Part shown: positions 48,939-57,656 of the stretch, piece by piece
Position numbering within the stretch: the stretch's first letter is position 1
Layout: each line of letters opens with the position of its first letter
Assembly (NCBI RefSeq): GCF_012985465.1
Contig: NZ_JAAQWN010000003.1
Coordinates: forward strand, 62,001-126,000
Direction: 5' to 3'
DNA length: 64,000 bases
Source: Pseudomonas sp. WS 5079
Lineage (GTDB): Bacteria > Pseudomonadota > Gammaproteobacteria > Pseudomonadales > Pseudomonadaceae
Translations under genes and position numbers: made by a program
The notes under the pieces: model-generated
What the model saw: the letters and a program-made list of their open reading frames with translations, nothing else
Told to the model about the DNA's origin: nothing
Databases searched by the model: none

Positions 48939-51176
48939 ATGCCTCGTTGTCTGCGCCTTACCTTAATGGTTTGCATGCTACTGCTCTCACCCCTGGCGGT
49001 TGCCGGCACCGTGCTGGAAAACGCCCAATGGCGTATCGAACTCGACGCGGCGACCCTGGCTGTGCGCGTTACCCCCGCTGGCGGCGAACCGGTACTGGCC
49101 TCAAGCGGCGTGGGGGCCCATGAGGTCAGCCAGTTGCAACAGGCCGATCAACAGGCCAACTGGCAATGGGACAAGGGGGCCTATCACCTGAGCGCCACCC
49201 TGGACCAGCGCGACCTGATCCTTAGCGTCACCGCACGCGAGGCTGCTGAACTGGACATCCTCCGGCAACCGGCCAGCGCCATGGGCAAGGGCTTGATCTG
49301 GCCGCTCGCCGAGGGGCATTACATCCCCGCCGGCAATCGCCTGTGGCAAGACTTCCTGCTCGATTACGGCGATGTGAACAGCACCCAAGACCTCAGCCTG
49401 CCGTTATGGGGCGTCGACCACGCCAGCTTTACCCTCAACTGGCTGCTGACCAACCCCTACAACAATCGCTTGCAGTGGCATGCCGAGGGCCAGCGCCTGG
49501 GGTTGTCGTTGCGCCATGAGTTCACCGCCCTGGACCCTGGCGCGCCGATGACACTGCGCCTGAACCTGGGCGAAGCCGACTTGCTGGCCGGTGCCAAGCG
49601 CTATCGCCAGTGGCTGGTGGAGCAGGTCCTTTACGAGCCGTTGGCGCAAAAGCTGCAACGCCTGCCTGACGGCGAAAAACTGCTGGGTGCCAGCCATGTG
49701 TACCTGTGGGGCAACGACCTGCTGGGCCTTGGTGATGTACGCGATTGGCAGCAGCTACGCACATTGTTGCGCGCGGCTGATGGGTTGGGCGCGCAACTCA
49801 GGGGCCTGCTTGACCCGCAGGCGACGCAGGTGGTGCACGTCACCCAGCCGTTTCTGGATCGTTACCAGCAAGCCGTGTTGTTAAGAGGGCTCAACGCGGC
49901 CCTCGACAAAAAGGCGCGCCAGGGCTGGCAAGCCAAGACCGAGCCCGACATGCAGGCACTCGCCGAAGGCTATGGGGTGGTCCGTCAGGCATTGGCGCAG
50001 GAGTTTGCCAGCGCCTTGACCGCGCCCCCCGAAACCTGGGGTAGCACCTTATCCGCCAAAACTATAAAGACCCTGCAAGACAGTGGCCTACCACGCTTGC
50101 TATTGACCCTGGGCGAAGGCTGGGAGGGCGGGCTCTGGCACCCTGAGGCGGTACGCAAGGGTGTCGAGGCCGGGTACTTGATGGCGCCTTATGATTCCTA
50201 TGAAACCGCGCTGGCGGACACGGAGAACCTCGACTGGACCACCGCGCACCTGGGCAGCCGGGCGTACCGCGACTGCGCGATCATGTTGAAAAATGGCCAG
50301 CTCAAGACCGGCTTCCAGAAGTCCGGGCACTACACCGACCCGCGTTGCGTGCGCCCGCTGCTGCAGGCACGGGTGACAGCGGTGCAGGCCAAGGCCGGGT
50401 TCAATGCCTGGTTTCTCGATGCCTACGCCACCGGCATGCTGTTTGACAGCTATCGCTCGGTACTGGGCATGACCCAGGCGCAGAACGCCGAGGGCAATAT
50501 CGACGCGGCGCGCTGGATTGGTAGCCACCTCCAGTTGCCGGTGGGCTCCGAAGACGGCAATGCCACCACCGCCCGCGGCGTGTTGTTCGCCCATGGCATG
50601 CAGACCCCGGTCATGGGCTGGGGCGACCGCGAGATGACCCAGGACAAGCAATCGCCTTACTACGTGGGCGCCTGGTATCCACCGGAGGAACCGGCGGTGT
50701 TCTTCAAGCGCGTGCCGCTCAAAGAGCCGCTGCGCAGCGTGTACTTTGCCCCGGCGATGCGCCTGCCGCTGTATCAGGCGGTGTTCCATGGCTCGGTCAT
50801 TACCAGCCATCACTGGCTGTACGACAGCCTGAAGCTGAGCAATGTGCAGGCGGAAAATGAGTTGACCCAGTTGCTTTACAACGTGCCGCCGCTCTATCAC
50901 TTGAGCGCCGCTACCTTGAAGCAACGCTTGCCGATGATCCAGCGTCAGGCTGGGTTTTTCCGCCCGTTGCATGAGCGTTTGGCGACCCAGGCAATGACGG
51001 ATTTTCGCTGGCTGAGCAACGACCGGCTGGTGCAGCAGACCACGTTTACCGATGGCACGCGGTTGGTGGCCAACTTTGCGCAGGAGCAGAGGGACGGGTA
51101 TCCGGGGCGGAGTGTGACGGCGTTGGTGGTGGGTGAAAGTCCGGTGGTGTATCAGGTGGATCAGCAGCGCCCTTGA
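48939..51176 (+). CDS. Large exported protein, possibly a GH101/GH129-related glycosidase
   Basis: A 745-residue protein with a clear signal peptide (LRLTLMVCMLLLSPLAVAG). An N-terminal beta-rich region (about 25-210) is followed by a domain with barrel-like patterns (LLLTLGEGWEGGLWHPEAVR, YLMAPYDSYETA, FNAWFLDAYATGMLFD) and a C-terminal beta region. FLDAYA has the shape of a retaining-glycosidase nucleophile strand, and the layout resembles the uncharacterised bacterial family related to GH101/GH129. I did not find a certain match. ATG 48939 is preferred because GAAGG lies upstream. It is a single gene between the RND operon and the REP array; substrate and role are unknown. Confidence 0.6.
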   Translation: MPRCLRLTLMVCMLLLSPLAVAGTVLENAQWRIELDAATLAVRVTPAGGEPVLASSGVGAHEVSQLQQADQQANWQWDKGAYHLSATLDQRDLILSVTAREAAELDILRQPASAMGKGLIWPLAEGHYIPAGNRLWQDFLLDYGDVNSTQDLSLPLWGVDHASFTLNWLLTNPYNNRLQWHAEGQRLGLSLRHEFTALDPGAPMTLRLNLGEADLLAGAKRYRQWLVEQVLYEPLAQKLQRLPDGEKLLGASHVYLWGNDLLGLGDVRDWQQLRTLLRAADGLGAQLRGLLDPQATQVVHVTQPFLDRYQQAVLLRGLNAALDKKARQGWQAKTEPDMQALAEGYGVVRQALAQEFASALTAPPETWGSTLSAKTIKTLQDSGLPRLLLTLGEGWEGGLWHPEAVRKGVEAGYLMAPYDSYETALADTENLDWTTAHLGSRAYRDCAIMLKNGQLKTGFQKSGHYTDPRCVRPLLQARVTAVQAKAGFNAWFLDAYATGMLFDSYRSVLGMTQAQNAEGNIDAARWIGSHLQLPVGSEDGNATTARGVLFAHGMQTPVMGWGDREMTQDKQSPYYVGAWYPPEEPAVFFKRVPLKEPLRSVYFAPAMRLPLYQAVFHGSVITSHHWLYDSLKLSNVQAENELTQLLYNVPPLYHLSAATLKQRLPMIQRQAGFFRPLHERLATQAMTDFRWLSNDRLVQQTTFTDGTRLVANFAQEQRDGYPGRSVTALVVGESPVVYQVDQQRP

Positions 51177-51178
51177 GT

Positions 51179-51682
51179 CCATCGCGGGCAAGCCCGCTCC
51201 CACAGGGGGGGCTCGATCAGGCAGGGAATTCTGGACACACCACAAAACAATGTGGGAGCTGGTCTGCCTGCGATGGCGGTATGTCAGCCACCAAAGATAG
51301 TGCCTGTACTACTGCCATCGCGGGCAAGCCCGCTCCCACAGGGGGGGCTCGACCAGGCAGGGAGTTCTGGACACACCACAAAACCAATGTGGGAGCTGGC
51401 TTGCCTGCGATGGCGGTATGTCAGCCACCAAAGATAGTGCCTGTACTACCGCCATCGCGGGCAAGCCCGCTTCCACAGGGGGGCTCGATCAGGCAGGGAG
51501 TTCTGGACACACCACAAAACCAATGTGGGAGCTGGCTTGCCTGCGATGGCGGTATGTCAGCCAAAGATAGTGCCTGTACTACTGCCATCGCGGGCAAGCC
51601 CGCTCCCACAGGGGGGGCTCGATCAGGCAGGGAGTTCTGGACACACCACAAAACCAATGTGGGAGCTGGCTTGTCGGGTCGC
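51179..51682. repeat. Tandem composite REP array (three full units and one partial)
   Basis: Units begin at 51179, 51315, 51452 and 51585 (136, 137 and 133 bases, then about 98). Each contains a REP core (ATCGCGGGCAAGCCCGCTCC), a G-run, a linker (CTCGATCAGGCAGGGA, then TTCTGGACACACCACAAAAC), an opposite REP core (ATGTGGGAGCTGGCTTGCCT) and a second spacer (GGTATGTCAGCCACCAAAGA, then TAGTGCCTGTACTAC). Units are nearly identical, so duplication was recent. This is not a CRISPR array: the repeats are longer than the spacers and the spacers are conserved. Confidence 0.92.
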
Positions 51683-51705
51683 CGCATCGCTGCGATAGCG
51701 TCCGC

Positions 51706-52341
51706 TCAGACAACCCCTCCCTTACGCCACACACTGGCCAACCAGGGCTGCTGCTCGCGCGGCAGCCCCGCCGGGCGATAGTAGTGCTCCAACTCCACAA
51801 ACCCCGCCGCCGCCAGCAGCGCCTGCCAGGCCGCAAGGTCGTGATACGAGCCATAACGCGGCCCGTTCCAGCCCTCCTGGTTTTGCCCCCTGGGATTGGA
51901 GCTGAACAACACCCCGCCCGGTTTCAGCGCAGCATGCAGTTGCTGGAGAATGCGCGGCAATTCCTGCTTGGGGATATGGAACAGCACTGCATTGGCAAAA
52001 ATCCCGTCGAAGCGCGCGGCCGGCAGATCCAGTTTGAGGAAGTCCTGGTGCAGTACCTCGCAGCCGCTGTCCTGGCGCGCCATCTGCGCGAAACGCTCGG
52101 CGCCATCCAGGCCTACGGCGATATGCCCAAGCCGGGTGAAGGTCTGCAAATCCCGCCCCGGCCCGCAGCCGAAGTCCAGCACGGTAAACGGTGCGGGCGC
52201 CTGGATATGCCGCAGCAGTGCGTCGATGTTCTGGCTTACATCATGGTCGCGGGTGCCTTCGCGAAAGTCCTCGGCCACCTGGTTGTAGTGGCCCAAGGTG
52301 GTGGAGGTGATCTGGTCGAGGTCGTCGGGGGCGAGTTTCAT
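51706..52341 (-). CDS. Class I SAM-dependent methyltransferase
   Basis: A 211-residue Rossmann-fold methyltransferase. Motif I is VLDFGCGPGRDL, the acidic residue of motif II is in VGLDGAERFAQMA, and motif IV is around FDGIFANAVLFHIPKQELPRIL, followed by LKPGGVLFSSNPRG. The methyl acceptor is unknown. ATG 52341 (MKLAPDDLDQ) is taken as start; an in-frame GTG four codons earlier lies inside an inverted repeat. It follows the metI stop by 40 bases and may be read through from the metQNI operon, which would link it to SAM or methionine metabolism, but that is inference. Confidence 0.82.
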   Translation of the reverse strand: MKLAPDDLDQITSTTLGHYNQVAEDFREGTRDHDVSQNIDALLRHIQAPAPFTVLDFGCGPGRDLQTFTRLGHIAVGLDGAERFAQMARQDSGCEVLHQDFLKLDLPAARFDGIFANAVLFHIPKQELPRILQQLHAALKPGGVLFSSNPRGQNQEGWNGPRYGSYHDLAAWQALLAAAGFVELEHYYRPAGLPREQQPWLASVWRKGGVV

Positions 52342-52345
52342 GGCA

Positions 52346-52375
52346 GTCGGCACCAGGGCAAAGAAAGGTGCCGAC
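52346..52375. other. Perfect inverted repeat between metI and the methyltransferase
   Basis: GTCGGCACC (52346-52354) and GGTGCCGAC (52367-52375) are a perfect 9-bp dyad with a 12-base loop and no T-run. It may be a weak terminator, an mRNA-processing hairpin or an operator controlling the methyltransferase. Confidence 0.5.
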
Positions 52376-52381
52376 TATACC

Positions 52382-53026
52382 TCAGCGCTTGTTCAGCCCG
52401 CGCGCCAGGCGATCGCCGCCCAGTTGGATCGCGGCCACCAGCAGAACCAGCAATACAATCACCGTGAGCATGATCTGGCTGTCAAAACGCTGGTAACCGT
52501 AGCGGTAGGCAATATCCCCCAGGCCTCCGGCGCCGATCGCCCCGGCCATGGCCGACGAGTTGATCATGGTCACCAGGGTAATGGTGAACCCGCCGACAAT
52601 CCCCGGCAGCGCTTCCGGCAACAGCACATGCCAGACGATATGCCAGCGCCGGCAGCCCATGGCCTGGGCGGCTTCGATCAGGCCATGGTCGACTTCGCGC
52701 AGGCTGACCTCGGCGATTCGCGCAAAGAATGGCGTGGCGGCGATGGTCAGCGGCACCACGGCGGCCCATACGCCGTAGGTGGTGCCGACGATCAGGCGGG
52801 TGAACGGGATCAGCGCCACCATCAGAATCAGGAAGGGGATGGAGCGGAACAGATTGACGAACGCCCCCAGTACCCGGTTCAACGCGGGGGCCTGGTAGAT
52901 GCCGCCCTTGTCGCTGGTGACCAGGAACACCGCCAGCGGGATGCCCACCAACAGCGCGATCAACGACGACACCCCGACCATCAACAAGGTATCGATGGCG
53001 CCCTGCAATAAACGATCAAACCACAT
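52382..53026 (-). CDS. metI: Methionine ABC transporter permease
   Basis: A 214-residue inner-membrane permease with five or six hydrophobic segments and the coupling loop [25 protein letters not shown] typical of MetI. The start ATG (53026) lies 11 bases inside the end of metN, so translation is coupled. With MetN and MetQ it imports methionine and related compounds. It is the last of the three met genes; an inverted repeat and a methyltransferase gene follow. Confidence 0.92.
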   Translation of the reverse strand: MWFDRLLQGAIDTLLMVGVSSLIALLVGIPLAVFLVTSDKGGIYQAPALNRVLGAFVNLFRSIPFLILMVALIPFTRLIVGTTYGVWAAVVPLTIAATPFFARIAEVSLREVDHGLIEAAQAMGCRRWHIVWHVLLPEALPGIVGGFTITLVTMINSSAMAGAIGAGGLGDIAYRYGYQRFDSQIMLTVIVLLVLLVAAIQLGGDRLARGLNKR

Positions 53027-54131
53027 AGCCCAGCACCTCGACCTGTTGTGCCCAGCGCGCGGCGCGGGTGCGTAATGTATCGGCATCCAGGGTGGAGTCG
53101 CTCACCGCCAGCAGCAACTGCCCCAGGGCGTGGCCCTGGATGCGCTCGACCCCGCCTTGCAGCAGGCGCACGCGCCCACCCAGGGCGCCGAACAGTGCGG
53201 CGAGGTCCGGTTCATCCGCGCTGGCGCCGGTAAATTGCAGGCGCAGCACCACGGCCGCCTGCGCCGACGGCGGCGTGGCCTGCAAACGCTTTTGCAGCTC
53301 ATCGGGCAAGCCATGTTGCAGGGGCGCCAGCAGGGTTTTGCTGACCTCATGCCTGGGGTTGCCAAACACTTCCCACACCGGCCCTTGCTCGACGATCCGC
53401 CCGTGTTCCAGCACCACCACGCGGTCGCAGATTTCGCGGATCACCGCCATCTCGTGGGTGATCAGCACGATGGTCAGGCCCAGGCGCCGGTTGATCTCGC
53501 GCAACAGGCCGAGGATCGACTGGGTGGTTTCCGGGTCCAGGGCCGAGGTGGCTTCGTCGCACAGCAGGATCTGCGGGTCGTGTACCAGCGAGCGGGCGAT
53601 GCCTACCCGTTGCTTCTGCCCGCCGGACAACTGCGCCGGGTAGGCCTTGTGCTTGTCTTGCAAGCCCACCAGCTCCAGCAGTTCGCGGACTTTTTGTGCG
53701 CGCTGTGGCTTGGGCACACCGGCGACTTTCAGCGGCAGCTCGACGTTCTGCCACACGGTCTTGGCCGACATCAGGTTGAAGTGCTGGAAAATCATGCCGA
53801 TGCGCCTGCGCAGGGCCACCAGGCGGTCTTCGTCGAACTCGCCGATATCCACCTGGTCGATCAGCACCCGGCCGCTGCTGGGTTGCTCCAGGCGGTTGAT
53901 GGTGCGGATCAGCGACGACTTGCCGGCACCACTGCGGCCGATGATGCCGAACACTTCGCCGTGCTGGATCGCCAGGTCAATGCCTTGCAGCGCATGCACC
54001 GTGCCGTCATAGGTTTTGCCCAGGTTGATAAAACGCACATGGGCGCGGTTGAGGTCTGGGTGCAGTTCGGTCTGCCGGGCGTCCCTGGGCGGTGTGCCCA
54101 GGTCGCGCAGTTGGCTGTTGGCGGCGCTCAT
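53016..54131 (-). CDS. metN: Methionine import ATP-binding protein
   Basis: A 371-residue ATPase. Walker A is [11 protein letters not shown], the signature is [15 protein letters not shown], Walker B is [15 protein letters not shown] and the switch histidine is in [12 protein letters not shown]. The last 90 residues form the NIL/ACT-like domain that senses internal methionine in MetN proteins. A 35-residue polar N-terminal extension precedes the ATPase domain. The start lies 2 bases after the metQ stop, and the 3' end overlaps metI. Gene order Q-N-I differs from the usual N-I-Q of enterics. Confidence 0.93.
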   Translation of the reverse strand: MSAANSQLRDLGTPPRDARQTELHPDLNRAHVRFINLGKTYDGTVHALQGIDLAIQHGEVFGIIGRSGAGKSSLIRTINRLEQPSSGRVLIDQVDIGEFDEDRLVALRRRIGMIFQHFNLMSAKTVWQNVELPLKVAGVPKPQRAQKVRELLELVGLQDKHKAYPAQLSGGQKQRVGIARSLVHDPQILLCDEATSALDPETTQSILGLLREINRRLGLTIVLITHEMAVIREICDRVVVLEHGRIVEQGPVWEVFGNPRHEVSKTLLAPLQHGLPDELQKRLQATPPSAQAAVVLRLQFTGASADEPDLAALFGALGGRVRLLQGGVERIQGHALGQLLLAVSDSTLDADTLRTRAARWAQQVEVLGYVV

Positions 54132-54133
54132 GT

Positions 54134-54943
54134 TCAGCCTTCCCAACCGACTTGGTACAGCGTGCCGAGGGATTTATCCAGGGCAGCACGCACCACCGGC
54201 GAATGCTGGTAGATCTCGACGAACTTGATCACCCGCGGGTCGGTTGTGCCTTTGGGCTGGGTCACGAACTGGATCACGTATTCCGGGTGGTCGAGGCCGT
54301 CGAACAGCAGCGCCGACTCGGCATTGAAGGTCTTGGACAGGCGGATGTAGGCCGGGTAGCCCTGCACCAGGTCGGCATCGTCATAGGCGCGTACCAGCTG
54401 CACTGCTTCGACTTGCAGGATCTTGAGCTTTTTCGGGTTGGCGACGATGTCTTCTTCGGTGGCCTTGTAGCCCACGCCCGGCTTGAGGGAGATCAAGCCC
54501 GCCTTGGCCAGCAGTTGCAGGCCGCGCCCGCTGTTGATCGGGTCGTTGGCGATGGCCACGCTGGCGCCCTGGGGCAGCTCATCGAAGCTTTTGTATTTTT
54601 TCGAGTACAGGCCCACGTTGTTGATGATCCCCGGCTTGAACGGCACCAGGTCAAAACCGGCGGCGGCCTTGGCGTTTTCCAGGAACGGAATGTGCTGGAA
54701 GTAATTCACGTCGATATCGCCGGCGGCGAGGCTGACGTTGGGCGCGATCCAGTCGGTGAACTCTACCAGCTCGACTTTCAGGCCCTGCTTGCCGGCCTCT
54801 TCGACGGCGGCTTCCAGGGGGATGGCGAAAGCCGCCGTGGTGCCGACTTTCAGCGGCGCATCGGCGGCAAACACCGCCGAGCTGAACAGGCCGAGGGCCA
54901 GGGCCAGTGCTTTGACTGGGTGGGACAGCAGTGTTTTTTTCAT
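54134..54943 (-). CDS. metQ: Methionine-binding protein
   Basis: A 269-residue NlpA/MetQ-family periplasmic protein. The signal peptide (about 1-25, [17 protein letters not shown]) has no lipobox, so it is soluble. Family motifs are [35 protein letters not shown] and [22 protein letters not shown] chose ATG 54943; an upstream frame runs into a REP element. It is the first gene of metQ-metN-metI. It differs from the orphan MetQ-like protein at 35274, so two ligand specificities are likely. Confidence 0.9.
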   Translation of the reverse strand: MKKTLLSHPVKALALALGLFSSAVFAADAPLKVGTTAAFAIPLEAAVEEAGKQGLKVELVEFTDWIAPNVSLAAGDIDVNYFQHIPFLENAKAAAGFDLVPFKPGIINNVGLYSKKYKSFDELPQGASVAIANDPINSGRGLQLLAKAGLISLKPGVGYKATEEDIVANPKKLKILQVEAVQLVRAYDDADLVQGYPAYIRLSKTFNAESALLFDGLDHPEYVIQFVTQPKGTTDPRVIKFVEIYQHSPVVRAALDKSLGTLYQVGWEG

Positions 54944-54989
54944 GGTCGATTTCCAGTCATAAGGTGTGGGGAAAAACAACGAAGATCTA

Positions 54990-55080
54990 ATGTGGGAGCT
55001 GGCTTGCCTGCGATAACGGTGTGTCAGTGCCAACTGCATCAACTGGCACACCGTTATCGCAGGCAAGCCAGCTCCCACAT
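54990..55080. repeat. Paired REP element upstream of metQ
   Basis: A nearly perfect palindrome: ATGTGGGAGCTGGCTTGCCT ... AACGGTGTG and CACACCGTT ... AGGCAAGCCAGCTCCCACAT. It lies between the monooxygenase stop and metQ. Confidence 0.92.
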
Positions 55081-55087
55081 TTTTGGT

Positions 55088-56440
55088 TTAGTGGCGGTAG
55101 TGAGAGCCGGTGTGTTGTTCGGGTAAGCGAGCATCGCGGTGGAACACTTTCTCGCGCAGCGTCCCGCTCTCATAAGCGGTCTTGTACGACCCCCGTTTTT
55201 GCAACTCCGGAATCACCAACTCGATGAAGTCCACATAGCTCTCCGGCGTAACAATGCGCGTCAGGTTGAAGCCATCCAGGCCGGTCTCGCTGATCCAGGA
55301 TTCCAGCTCATCAGCCACCTGCGCGGGGGAGCCCACCAGGGTGATATAGCGCCCGCCCAACGCGTGTTGCTCCAACAACTTGCGACGGGTCCAGTCGTTG
55401 TTCTGCAAGGCTTTGGTGGCCGATTGGATCGCGTTGCTCTTCACGTACTGGATCGGTTCATCCAGCTCGTATTGCGAGAAGTCGATGGCGGTGGAGGCGC
55501 TGAAATGCGCCACCCCGGCCTCGGCGCTGGCGTAGCTCAGGTACTCGGCATGCTTGGCCCAGGCCAGTGCCTCGGTGGCGCCGACAATCACGTTGAGGCC
55601 CATGAACACCTTGATATCGTCCGGGTTGCGCCCGGCCTCGACCGCGCTGGCGCGCACCTTGTCCACTTGCACCTTGGTCGCGGCCTTGTTCTGCCCGCTG
55701 ATGAACACGCACTCGGCATGGCGCCCGGCGAACAGCAGGCCGCGCTCCGAACTGCCGGCCTGGAACAGCACTGGCGTGCGCTGCGGCGACGGCTCGCACA
55801 GGTGATAACCCTCCACCTGGTAGAACTCGCCATGGTGCTCGACCTTGTGCACCTTGCCCGGTTGGGCATAGATCCGTTGTTGCGGGTCGTTGAGTACCGC
55901 GTCGTCTTCCCAACTGCCTTCCCACAGCTTGTACAGCACCTCCAGGTACTCGTCGGCCTGGTCGTAGCGCCGGTCATGTTCGACCTGCTCGGTGAGGCCC
56001 ATGGCCTTGGCGGCGCTGTCCAGATAGCCGGTGACGATGTTCCAGCCCACCCGGCCACGGCTCAGGTGATCGAGGGTGGACATGCGCCGGGCGAACAGAT
56101 AGGGCGGCTCGTAAGTCAGGTTGGCGGTCAGGCCGAAGCCGAGGTTTTTCGTCACCGCAGCCATGGCCGAGACCAGCAGCAGCGGGTCGTTGACCGGCAG
56201 CTGGATCGACTCCTTGAGCGGCACATCGACCGAGCCTTGATAGACGTCGTACACGCCAACGATGTCGGCGATAAACAAGCCGTCGAATAGCCCGCGCTCC
56301 AGCAGTTGCGCCAGTTCGGTCCAGTATTCGACGCTCTTGTACTGGGTCGAGGTATCCCGTGGATGCGTCCACAGGCCATGGTTGATATGCCCGATGCAGT
56401 TCATGTTGAAGGCATTGAGCAGGATCTTTTTCTTCGCCAT
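55088..56440 (-). CDS. Flavin-dependent monooxygenase, NtaA/SnaA/DszA family
   Basis: A 450-residue LLM-class flavin monooxygenase using reduced FMN from a separate reductase. Typical patterns are NAFNMNCIGHINHGLWTHP, NLTYEPPYLFARRMSTLDHLS and GRVGWNIVTGYLDSAAKAMG. The family includes DszA (dibenzothiophene sulfone), NtaA and SnaA. In the SfnB-containing context, a sulfone or sulfonate cleaving role is likely; the true substrate is unknown. No flavin reductase gene is adjacent. Its ATG overlaps the SfnB stop (TGATG), so it is translationally coupled and is the last gene of the three-gene unit. Confidence 0.85.
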   Translation of the reverse strand: MAKKKILLNAFNMNCIGHINHGLWTHPRDTSTQYKSVEYWTELAQLLERGLFDGLFIADIVGVYDVYQGSVDVPLKESIQLPVNDPLLLVSAMAAVTKNLGFGLTANLTYEPPYLFARRMSTLDHLSRGRVGWNIVTGYLDSAAKAMGLTEQVEHDRRYDQADEYLEVLYKLWEGSWEDDAVLNDPQQRIYAQPGKVHKVEHHGEFYQVEGYHLCEPSPQRTPVLFQAGSSERGLLFAGRHAECVFISGQNKAATKVQVDKVRASAVEAGRNPDDIKVFMGLNVIVGATEALAWAKHAEYLSYASAEAGVAHFSASTAIDFSQYELDEPIQYVKSNAIQSATKALQNNDWTRRKLLEQHALGGRYITLVGSPAQVADELESWISETGLDGFNLTRIVTPESYVDFIELVIPELQKRGSYKTAYESGTLREKVFHRDARLPEQHTGSHYRH

Positions 56441-57633
56441 CAGATGGTCCCCCGCAGCGGCGGGTTTTCATCGTTGAGGTAATAATTGCCGACTGCGTGG
56501 TACTTCCAGCGCACCGGGTCGTGCAGGGTGTGCACCCGGGCGTTGCGCCAGTGGCGGTCCAGGCCATGTTCGGCGAGGGTTGCCTGGCTGCCGGCGAGTT
56601 CAAACAGGGTGCTGCCGGCGGCCAGGGAAATCTCGGTGCTCAGGGCGCGTGCTTCGGCCACGGCGATCGATGCCGCAGCGACGGTGTGTGCGGTGCTGTC
56701 GGCCTGGGCGCGGTCGAGGAATTCGCCGGAGCGCTCCAGCAGGGCTTCGGTGGCGTGCAGGCGGACGCTCAGGTGGCCGAAGCTTTTCAGGGTCAGCGGG
56801 TCTTCGCTGGCCTTGTCATTGCCCGAGTCGATCCATGGGCGGGTCTTGGTGCGCACAAAATGCAGGGCGTCTTCAAAGGCCGCGCGGGCGATGCCGGTGT
56901 CGATGGCCGCGTGAAGGATCTGCGCCAGCGGGCCTACTGTGGTCGGGCGCTCGAAGGCGCTCTGGAACGGGATCACGTCTTCGGCGGCGACCCACACATT
57001 GTCGAACACCACCGAGCCGCTGCCGGTGGTGCGCTGGCCAAAGCCGCTCCAGTCGTCGATCACCGTCAGGCCCTGGCTGTCATGCGGCACGAAGGCCAGT
57101 TGCTGCACGCCGAGCTCATCCACCACCGAGGTGGGAATGCGCTGGGCGTAGATCGCGCCGGTGGCGTAGAACTTGCGGCCGCTGATGCGAAATCCGTCGC
57201 CCTCGCGCACAAGTTTCGTCACCCGGTCATGGGCGGTCTTGGTGCCCAGTTCCGCCAGGGCATTGCCAAAGCGCTGGCCGGCCAGCACCTCGGCGTACAG
57301 GCGTTGTTGCTGCGCCGGGCTGCCATTTACGCGCAGCACTTCCAGGGCATAGAAATGGTTTTGCGGGATCTGCCCCAACGAGGCATCGGCCTGGGCGATC
57401 AGGGCAATGACCTTGGCCAGGGTGACGTTGGATACGCCAGCGCCGCCGTATGCCTTGGGTACGCTGATGCCCCACAGGCCGGAGCGGGAAAAGGCTTCCA
57501 GCTCGGCGTGTGGCAGGCGGCGTTCGCGGTCGCGCAGGGCGCTGTCGCGGCGAAAGTCTTCGGCCAGGTCGCTGGCGACAATCAGGGCTTGCTCGTCGCT
57601 GGTGATGACCGCGACGGGATGGGAAAGCGTCAT
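56440..57633 (-). CDS. SfnB-family flavoprotein (acyl-CoA dehydrogenase fold), second copy
   Basis: A 397-residue protein with acyl-CoA dehydrogenase fold, related to SfnB and DszC-like monooxygenases of sulfur acquisition. It has LGQIPQNHFYALEVL, FRISGRKFYATGA, DDWSGFGQRTTGSGSVVFDNV and the C-terminal RHWRNARVHTLHDPVRWKYH. These proteins bind FMN or FAD and are thought to oxidise sulfur compounds with a partner reductase. It shares its closing motif almost exactly with the gene upstream (57657-58898), showing tandem duplication, and overlaps the monooxygenase gene. The gap to its upstream paralogue is 23 bases. Confidence 0.85.
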   Translation of the reverse strand: MTLSHPVAVITSDEQALIVASDLAEDFRRDSALRDRERRLPHAELEAFSRSGLWGISVPKAYGGAGVSNVTLAKVIALIAQADASLGQIPQNHFYALEVLRVNGSPAQQQRLYAEVLAGQRFGNALAELGTKTAHDRVTKLVREGDGFRISGRKFYATGAIYAQRIPTSVVDELGVQQLAFVPHDSQGLTVIDDWSGFGQRTTGSGSVVFDNVWVAAEDVIPFQSAFERPTTVGPLAQILHAAIDTGIARAAFEDALHFVRTKTRPWIDSGNDKASEDPLTLKSFGHLSVRLHATEALLERSGEFLDRAQADSTAHTVAAASIAVAEARALSTEISLAAGSTLFELAGSQATLAEHGLDRHWRNARVHTLHDPVRWKYHAVGNYYLNDENPPLRGTI

Positions 57634-57656
57634 GTTTTTCTCCAGATGTCTGGTCG

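Noticed and set aside
51179..51682. CRISPR-like array
   Set aside because: The units are about 135 bases with conserved spacers and contain REP palindromes; no cas genes are in the window.
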